From the NCBI GenBank assembly GCA_025966435.1, contig JAICRQ010000096.1:1-9598 (forward strand): a stretch of DNA of 9,598 nt, written 5' to 3'. Each line of letters starts with the position of its first letter. Position 1 is the stretch's first letter. Below are positions 5,357 through 9,598 of this stretch, piece by piece. The stretch is from Anaerolineales bacterium. GTDB taxonomy: Bacteria; Chloroflexota; Anaerolineae; Anaerolineales; Villigracilaceae. The notes beneath the pieces were generated by a model, which was not told the origin of the DNA, made no database searches, and saw only the letters and a list, made by a program, of their open reading frames with translations. The translations under genes and the position numbers were made by a program.

Positions 5357-7273
5357 TTATGGAAGAGAGGCTTCCTCTCGGGCATAGAAAATAGTTAAAG
5401 CTTCCAGGTTTGGATCCTCTTCCCATTCTCCGCACGCCTGCCAGAGCGAGTTCGGAGCCGGCAGGTCAGCAGTCGGCGCGACAACAAGCACCTTTTCAAA
5501 TGACTGATAGTCCAGGGTATAAAACACAGACGTCAACGGATCAAGCCCTTCTGCCCATGCGATCATATTTGGGTCTGGAAGGCTATGAGCATTCTGCCTG
5601 AAACGCCCGAGATGAAAATTCGGCATCCAATCCAGCCCTGGTTGCTTCTCACGTAGAATGTTGAAATGTGTGCCTCCGTCAAAACGTACAGAGATCATAT
5701 CTGATCCCGGGGCACAACTGGCGGAATCAAATTGCGGGGAATTGCCAAAACTTTTTAAGGTGATCGGTCCAAGTAAAGCGATGCTAACCAAGAGAGTGGT
5801 AAACACGACCAATGCATCGGGGCTTGTATCTCCAGACTCGGATCGGTTCGTGGGCGGAATCTTCAGTCTTTCCATGACAAAGAGCAGGCCCAAAGCCGGC
5901 AGCAATCCGAAGACAATCATGCTGACTGCATAAGGTCGCATCCTGTACGCGTCGGTGGGCGGCAGGAAAGGCACCGAAACGAGAATCCCCAAGATGGAAA
6001 CGCCCATCAAGCTCATAAGCAGTTCACCTGGTTTAAGGAACCATCGGATCAAGCCGAATACACATAGCGCAAGGACTGCCCACTGCGCGATGTTTCGCAT
6101 GATCCTCTTTTCTCCACCCACAAAGGAATAGGCACTATACCAGCTATCTGAAAACAACATGGACCAGTTGTAGAGAGCTCCTTTAACCAACAGCCCCGGT
6201 TCATTCCGGATCTGATCGAATGCCATTTGATAGATGATCCTAGACTGCTCATCTGCGGGCAGGGATTGTAATTCTGGATATCTCTCGAATACATAGTGCC
6301 AGGATTCCCCGCCCGACGCTAACCCATATAATGTGTACGAGAAATTTGCAAACGGTACCCCCGTAAAAGATGCCAGGGAACGGACAAGAATAAGATTGGA
6401 CACAAACGCGGCAAAGGCAAAGACTGCACTGATGATGAAAGCCTGCCAGGAGAAGCGGCGCCCTTCTTCTCGAAAAGCCCATCCACTCCAAAGCAGAAAA
6501 ATAGGCAGTGTGAAAAAAGCTCCGGCGCGCGCATTCAGCGCCAACGCGGTGACGAACAGTCCTAACCAGAATAAAAGACGTTTCTTTTGCACCGTGCCGC
6601 GCCACATCAATGCAAAGCCGAGTGCGCCCAGAGGGACACCAAGATTTTCAGACATCACCGTGCCGCTGTGATGGCGATAGAACAAGAACAGGATAATCAG
6701 GACAAAGATCGCCACTTCTGAACCATACGTGGACTGGATTTCACGCGCCGCAATATAACAGGCGACAGCCGTGATCAACGTGAGAAGCCCCAGGGCAGCC
6801 ATCAGATTGTGCCCTGTCAGCCAAAGCAGCACAGACAAAAAGCCTGCAAACAAGGGTCGACGCGCCGAAAAATCGGAAAGCTCCTGCCCAGCCTGAAGGC
6901 GCAGAGCATCCGAATAGTAGTTCGAGGCATCATACAAGGGGACGATCCCGTTCAGGACGATGGATTGTGTCTGCCCCGTCGCCCATAACCCTGCTAAAGC
7001 TAAGGCAAACAAAGCCAGGGTCATTGCCAGAGAGAGCGCTCTGCCCGCCCAGCCTCGCAACCGGAATGAGATGTACAAAATTAAAAAAAGCAGGAGTACC
7101 GTGAAATTAAAACCCGTCCGTGCAGACAGGCTGAGAGGGCGTAAAAGATTGGGGGATCGATTGAGAAGGATGAACACAAAAATCGATATAGCAAGGACGT
7201 TCCAAAACACCTCCTGTATCCACGGTTTCTTCAGGAAGGTGTAGCGCTTTGCCGTATCGACGCCTAACGTCAT
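5357..7273 (-). CDS. GT-C type polytopic membrane glycosyltransferase (ArnT/PMT-like)
   Basis: A 638-residue protein with about a dozen hydrophobic segments between residues 22 and 504 and a soluble C-terminal part of about 130 residues. After the third hydrophobic segment the first long external loop has an acidic motif PLYDASNYYSDAL (112-124; D115 is a candidate catalytic Asp). MSEN (207-210) at the start of a helix and NARAGAFF (247-254) are also typical of GT-C enzymes. These transfer a sugar from a polyprenyl-phosphate donor to a lipid, glycan or protein on the outer face of the membrane; donor and acceptor are unknown. The start at ATG 7273 is preceded by GGTGA at a normal distance. The frame is open to 7387, but those codons lie inside the tRNA gene. 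It follows two tRNA genes on the same strand and precedes a polyprenol-kinase-like gene by 17 bases, which suits a lipid-linked-sugar pathway. Confidence 0.72.
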   Translation of the reverse strand: MTLGVDTAKRYTFLKKPWIQEVFWNVLAISIFVFILLNRSPNLLRPLSLSARTGFNFTVLLLFLILYISFRLRGWAGRALSLAMTLALFALALAGLWATGQTQSIVLNGIVPLYDASNYYSDALRLQAGQELSDFSARRPLFAGFLSVLLWLTGHNLMAALGLLTLITAVACYIAAREIQSTYGSEVAIFVLIILFLFYRHHSGTVMSENLGVPLGALGFALMWRGTVQKKRLLFWLGLFVTALALNARAGAFFTLPIFLLWSGWAFREEGRRFSWQAFIISAVFAFAAFVSNLILVRSLASFTGVPFANFSYTLYGLASGGESWHYVFERYPELQSLPADEQSRIIYQMAFDQIRNEPGLLVKGALYNWSMLFSDSWYSAYSFVGGEKRIMRNIAQWAVLALCVFGLIRWFLKPGELLMSLMGVSILGILVSVPFLPPTDAYRMRPYAVSMIVFGLLPALGLLFVMERLKIPPTNRSESGDTSPDALVVFTTLLVSIALLGPITLKSFGNSPQFDSASCAPGSDMISVRFDGGTHFNILREKQPGLDWMPNFHLGRFRQNAHSLPDPNMIAWAEGLDPLTSVFYTLDYQSFEKVLVVAPTADLPAPNSLWQACGEWEEDPNLEALTIFYAREEASLP

Positions 7274-7320
7274 TAAGTTTTCACCAACGATTTGAAATTT
7301 GGTTTCCAGCGGGATCGGTG

Positions 7321-7393
7321 TGGGCCCGGCAGGATTCGAACCTGCGACCAAAGGATTATGAGTCCCCTGCGCTAACCGCTGCGCCACGGGCCC
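7321..7393 (-). tRNA. tRNA with CAU anticodon, probably tRNA-Ile2 (or elongator Met)
   Basis: All four arms fold over 73 bases. The acceptor GGGCCCG/CGGGCCC has seven pairs, the D stem is GCGC/GCGC, and the anticodon stem GGGGA/TCCTT has two G-T pairs and a CTCATAA loop. The T arm is GCAGG-TTCGAAT-CCTGC and the discriminator is A. A CAU anticodon can belong to elongator Met or to the Ile2 species whose C34 is changed to lysidine by TilS. Lack of an initiator-type C1-A72 mismatch and of three G-C pairs at the base of the anticodon stem argues against initiator Met. The variable region TGGTC and overall sequence look more like Ile2. The 3' CCA is not encoded (CAC follows). Confidence 0.93.
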
Positions 7394-7401
7394 TTTTTAC
7401 A

Positions 7402-7442
7402 AATTACCACTTACCTGAAGGGGTTATTGGTAAGTGGTAATT
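7402..7442. repeat. 14-bp perfect inverted repeat in the tRNA spacer
   Basis: AATTACCACTTACC (7402-7415) and GGTAAGTGGTAATT (7429-7442) are exact reverse complements with a 13-base loop. The element almost fills the 53-base spacer between the two tRNA genes. There is no T-run after it on the minus strand, so it is unlikely to be a terminator for the upstream tRNA. It may be a small insertion-type repeat or a processing structure in the joint precursor. Confidence 0.7.
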
Positions 7443-7446
7443 GGAG

Positions 7447-7518
7447 AGCGGGAGATGGGATTCGAACCCACGAATATCAGCTTGGAAGGCTGACGCCTTA
7501 CCACTTGGCGACTCCCGC
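7447..7518 (-). tRNA. tRNA-Gly (TCC anticodon)
   Basis: Seventy-two bases fold into a full cloverleaf. The acceptor is GCGGGAG/CTCCCGC with discriminator T, the D stem GCC/GGC, the anticodon stem TCAGC/GCTGA with loop CTTCCAA (anticodon TCC, reading GGA/GGG), and the T arm GTGGG-TTCGAAT-CCCAT (closing G-T pair). CCA is not encoded. It is first in a minus-strand tRNA pair, 53 bases before the CAU tRNA, and very likely shares its transcript. Confidence 0.95.
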
Positions 7519-8020
7519 GTGCGGTCGGTATTTTACCACAGGAAACCAGGGGTGGTTTTGACTGAAAGAGCGCCTCTTTCCTGGAGGGCTGACGCTCTAT
7601 TGTAGCACGATAAGGGTACATCATTAGTCAATTTTTTGCAATGTAGGGCAATAACCCGTTGGATTGTTTTATACAAATTTGTAATTTACCTGATACCCCC
7701 GAGCAGTCTAGCTTCTGTATAATATGTACCGATTGACATTATCATCTTTGAGAGAATTCGGATTTCTAATATGGCGGTCAAAAAATTTCAGCTTCCCAGA
7801 TGATCAGGGAAACGACTGAATTGGCTCCTTGAGGGTAAGGGTAGACGAGGAATGCTCAAACAGCGGCACTCTACTTGCTTCAATGACAATTGAAAAATCA
7901 AATAGCCACACGACATTTCATTTGCCTCGTGGAGAGAACTTCGAAGATAACCAGTATCCAACATCGTAAATATATGGATGTTTGTTTTACAAGGATCACC
8001 GTCATGGAAAGGATACGTTG
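7519..8020. other. Intergenic region of about 500 bases without a gene
   Basis: The left part is the tRNA leader and promoter on the minus strand. A perfect 12-bp palindrome TACAAATTTGTA lies at 7672-7683 and could be an operator. On the plus strand there is an isolated TATAAT (7718-7723) and a perfect TTGACA (7733-7738), but neither has a partner box at normal spacing. A ten-codon frame from ATG 7771 has no ribosome-binding site and is not supported. From 7800 to about 7970 I see no gene on either strand; short minus-strand frames have no coding character. The promoter of the membrane-protein gene that follows is probably here but cannot be fixed. Confidence 0.5.
7599..7607 (-). promoter_or_regulatory. 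Extended -10 promoter for the tRNA genes
   Basis: On the minus strand the sequence reads TGCTACAAT, a TGn extended -10 with a good TACAAT hexamer at 7604-7599. Transcription would start near 7591, about 70 bases before tRNA-Gly. A TTGACT at 7631-7626 lies upstream but is 21 bases from the -10, too far for a normal -35, so the extended -10 probably carries the activity. Confidence 0.5.
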
Positions 8021-8665
8021 TTGAACCCTATACACGATAACGAAGATGGGAAGATTGCCCTCCAATGGAGTTGGAGGGAGTTTCGTCATCTAATTTTTGC
8101 GGGCCTATTTGGATGCCTAGCCATAGCGCTTGTCGCCCTTGCCTCACGGCTTCTTGGTGAACCGGCAGCTCTTTTGACACGTGAACCGCAACGGGCCTTG
8201 AACGGCCCATATTATGCAGGCAGCTTCTCGAATCTCGGGGGACTGGTCTGGTTTGGGGCCGCGGCGATCCTATCGTTTGCGGCGAGTGTCAAACCGTTGA
8301 ATCGAGGAGCTCTTATTCTAGCAGCATTGGTGACGTGGGCTATGGGATTGGATGACGTGTTTATGCTTCACGATGAGGTATATCCCAAACTCTACCTGCA
8401 TGAGAGGGTTGTTTCCGCCTTGTACTTTGGCGCGATTGGGATGATCTTTTTGCGATACTATCGCCAGCTTTCACGTTCGACGCTGGTTGGAATAGCTGTC
8501 ACAGTTTTCTTCTGGGTCTTATCTGTGGTGTTGGATCTCTTCCTCCGCGGGTTTGGGCAACTTCCAGAAGACGGAAGCAAATTTATCGGCCTTGTTGTCT
8601 GGGCCGCGGCATGGACTCGCCAGGCATATGACGACATGACCAAGCTGGCTCGTCCCAGCACGTGA
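8021..8665 (+). CDS. Six-helix membrane protein of unknown function
   Basis: I cannot name the family. From TTG 8021 the product is 214 residues with hydrophobic segments at about 24-42, 72-89, 97-115, 130-146, 155-175 and 187-200. Two polar patches at helix ends stand out: GLDDVFMLHDE (109-119) and PEDGSKFIGL (182-191). Asp, His and Glu clustered this way inside or beside helices suggest metal binding or catalysis; I recall the LDD-x-F-x-LH-E and ED-x-x-KF-x-G pair from uncharacterised bacterial membrane proteins, without a known function. Start choice: there is no ATG in frame. AAAGGA (8008-8013) is 7 bases before TTG 8021, better than the weak GGA before TTG 7982, which would add 13 residues; TTG 8018 is nearly equivalent. 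The pentapeptide-repeat gene follows 133 bases downstream on the same strand. Confidence 0.65.
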   Translation: MNPIHDNEDGKIALQWSWREFRHLIFAGLFGCLAIALVALASRLLGEPAALLTREPQRALNGPYYAGSFSNLGGLVWFGAAAILSFAASVKPLNRGALILAALVTWAMGLDDVFMLHDEVYPKLYLHERVVSALYFGAIGMIFLRYYRQLSRSTLVGIAVTVFFWVLSVVLDLFLRGFGQLPEDGSKFIGLVVWAAAWTRQAYDDMTKLARPST

Positions 8666-8787
8666 TTGGATTCTGGACCAGAGGCGCTAAGAGACCAGGA
8701 AAGTACGAGCAGTAACTCCATCCCGGTCTGCCCAACATATTTTGCATTGAAGCATCAATCAAGAATACCCGGTTTCGCGGCTGGCAA

Positions 8788-8792
8788 GGGAG
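8788..8792 (+). promoter_or_regulatory. Ribosome-binding site of the pentapeptide-repeat gene
   Basis: GGGAG, within AAGGGAGA at 8786-8793, lies 6 bases before the ATG at 8799 and fixes that start. Confidence 0.65.
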
Positions 8793-8798
8793 AACTCC

Positions 8799-9598
8799 AT
8801 GGCAAACACAGAACAACTATCCATTTTGAAGCGGGATGTTGACGTATGGAATGGATGGCGCGCAAAAAACATCTATGTGTACACAGATCTCAACGAAGCA
8901 GATCTGAGTGGAGTGAATCTCAGTGGAGCCGATCTTCGCATCGCTCATCTGCGGAGGGCCAATCTCTTCCGAGCAGATTTGCGCGGCGCAAATCTCAGTG
9001 GAGCGGACCTCAGCGACGCGAATCTCCGGGAAGCCAATCTGAGCGAAGCGGACCTGACCAAAGCGAATCTTAATGGAGCGAGTCTCAGTGGTGCATTTGT
9101 CCGGAACGCTACTCTCAGTCAGGCGAATCTTTTGGCAGCTAACCTGAGAAATGCCAATTTCAGAAATGCCAGTATCAGCGACGCCAATCTCATGGTGGCT
9201 GATCTTGAGGAAGCCGATCTCAGCGGGGCAAATCTCAGCAGAACGAACCTCACGAAAGCTGATCTTTCCAAAAGTAATCTTCGTCGAGCCGACCTGAGCG
9301 GAACGAAGCTCACGAGGGCGAATCTGACGCAATCTAACCTGATGGAAGCCAGAATCATTGAAGCGGACCTGACCGGGAGTAATGTTTCACAGGCTGTGAT
9401 GGGAAGTACAGTTTTTGCAAATTCAGACTTGGGCAAGGCGATAGGCCTGGAGAGCATAAGTCATCGAGGCCCTTCCCCTATTTCGATGGAGACATTTACT
9501 CTCTCCGCCGGGAAGATTCCCGAAGTCTTCTTACGCGGCTGCGGGTTAAGTGATGCAGCTATTGAATATACGAAGTTATCCGACCCTGCATTGAGCAC
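8799..9598 (+). CDS. Pentapeptide-repeat protein, 3' truncated by window; probable TIR-domain effector
   Basis: The frame is open from ATG 8799 to the window end (266 codons). Residues 1-24 are a short non-repeat head (ILKRDVDVWNGWR). Then 37 uninterrupted pentapeptides of the A(D/N)LSx type follow, with the central hydrophobic residue at every fifth position from L31 to L211. Nearly all are Leu; the exceptions are V101, F121, I126, I186, V196, M201 and F206. Such repeats fold as a right-handed four-sided beta-helix, here about nine turns. Residues 214-258 are a distinct linker (IGLESISHRGPSPIS, then GKIPEVFLRGCG at 238-249). From memory this head, repeat and linker order is found in proteins whose C-terminus is a TIR domain; that domain is not in the window. 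TIR domains commonly mediate signalling assembly or cleave NAD+. The repeat part is more likely a scaffold or binding surface than an enzyme. Confidence 0.88.
   Translation, partial: MANTEQLSILKRDVDVWNGWRAKNIYVYTDLNEADLSGVNLSGADLRIAHLRRANLFRADLRGANLSGADLSDANLREANLSEADLTKANLNGASLSGAFVRNATLSQANLLAANLRNANFRNASISDANLMVADLEEADLSGANLSRTNLTKADLSKSNLRRADLSGTKLTRANLTQSNLMEARIIEADLTGSNVSQAVMGSTVFANSDLGKAIGLESISHRGPSPISMETFTLSAGKIPEVFLRGCGLSDAAIEYTKLSDPALS

Noticed and set aside
5340..5435. Upstream ATG at 5435 for the kinase-like gene
   Set aside because: It would overlap the GT-C gene by 79 bases and add a polar stretch with no family resemblance; GTG 5339 fits the spacing and the first membrane segment.
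7274..7387. N-terminal extension of the GT-C gene to an upstream start
   Set aside because: These codons lie within the CAU tRNA and its flank; the ATG at 7273 has its own ribosome-binding site and precedes the first helix.
7249..7440. Plus-strand reading frame containing RQDSNLRPKDYESPALT
   Set aside because: This is the antisense of a tRNA gene, a well-known source of false proteins.
7424..7624. Minus-strand reading frame across tRNA-Gly and its leader
   Set aside because: It translates the tRNA itself and has no protein-like character outside it.
7733..7770. Perfect TTGACA at 7733 with TCTAAT downstream as a promoter
   Set aside because: The spacing is 26 bases, far outside the 16-18 range, and no better -10 is found.
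8886..9440. Regular short DNA repeats as a possible CRISPR array
   Set aside because: The period is 15 bases with no spacers and is fully accounted for by pentapeptide codons.
8817..9457. Long minus-strand reading frames opposite the pentapeptide repeats
   Set aside because: The 15-base DNA periodicity of the repeats keeps antisense frames open and makes them look repetitive; the plus-strand A(D/N)LSx pattern with a ribosome-binding site explains the sequence.

Overview
This window looks like chromosomal DNA from a free-living bacterium, most likely a member of the Chloroflexota (Anaerolineae-like). That assignment is inference. It rests on the mix of genes (intradiol-dioxygenase-like Tat lipoprotein, PIG-L deacetylase, GT-C glycosyltransferase next to a polyprenol-kinase-like protein, pentapeptide-repeat protein with a characteristic head and linker), on a dispersed-type palindromic repeat built around GTCATTGCGAG/CTCGCAATGAC, and on mid-range GC. 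No 16S or other decisive marker is present.

Layout. 1-1335 (+): the 3' end of an MFS transporter, overlapped by a gene for an anchored beta-propeller (PD40/TolB-like) protein. 1336-1919: a short hairpin between convergent genes, a small 72-residue protein of unknown function on the minus strand, and the promoter region of the next gene. 1920-2732 (+): a twin-arginine lipoprotein of the intradiol dioxygenase family, closed by a strong intrinsic terminator. 2843-4625 (+): a SAM-dependent methyltransferase, apparently started from a leaderless mRNA, then an 84-bp palindromic repeat, then a PIG-L (LmbE) deacetylase. 4638-7518 (-): a block read leftward as tRNA-Gly(TCC), a CAU-anticodon tRNA (probably Ile2), a large GT-C-type membrane glycosyltransferase, and a dolichol/phytol-kinase-like membrane protein. 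7519-8020: intergenic region with the tRNA promoter on the minus strand. 8021-8665 (+): a six-helix membrane protein of unknown function. 8799-end (+): the first 266 residues of a pentapeptide-repeat protein that runs off the window.

How the genes work together. The GT-C protein and the kinase-like protein could form a small pathway in which a polyprenol is phosphorylated and a polyprenyl-phosphate sugar is used on the outer face of the membrane. The methyltransferase and the PIG-L deacetylase may also act on glycans or glycolipids. These links are inferred from position and family only.

The most promising item for novelty is the right-hand end. It encodes 37 uninterrupted pentapeptides, a conserved-looking head (residues 1-24), and a linker (about residues 214-258) of the kind that, from memory of related proteins, precedes a TIR domain. 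The TIR domain itself would lie outside the window, so this is a prediction. It sits beside the unknown six-helix membrane protein with DD-x4-HDE and EDGxKFxG motifs. I see no CRISPR array, insertion sequence, prophage gene or toxin-antitoxin pair that I can support.
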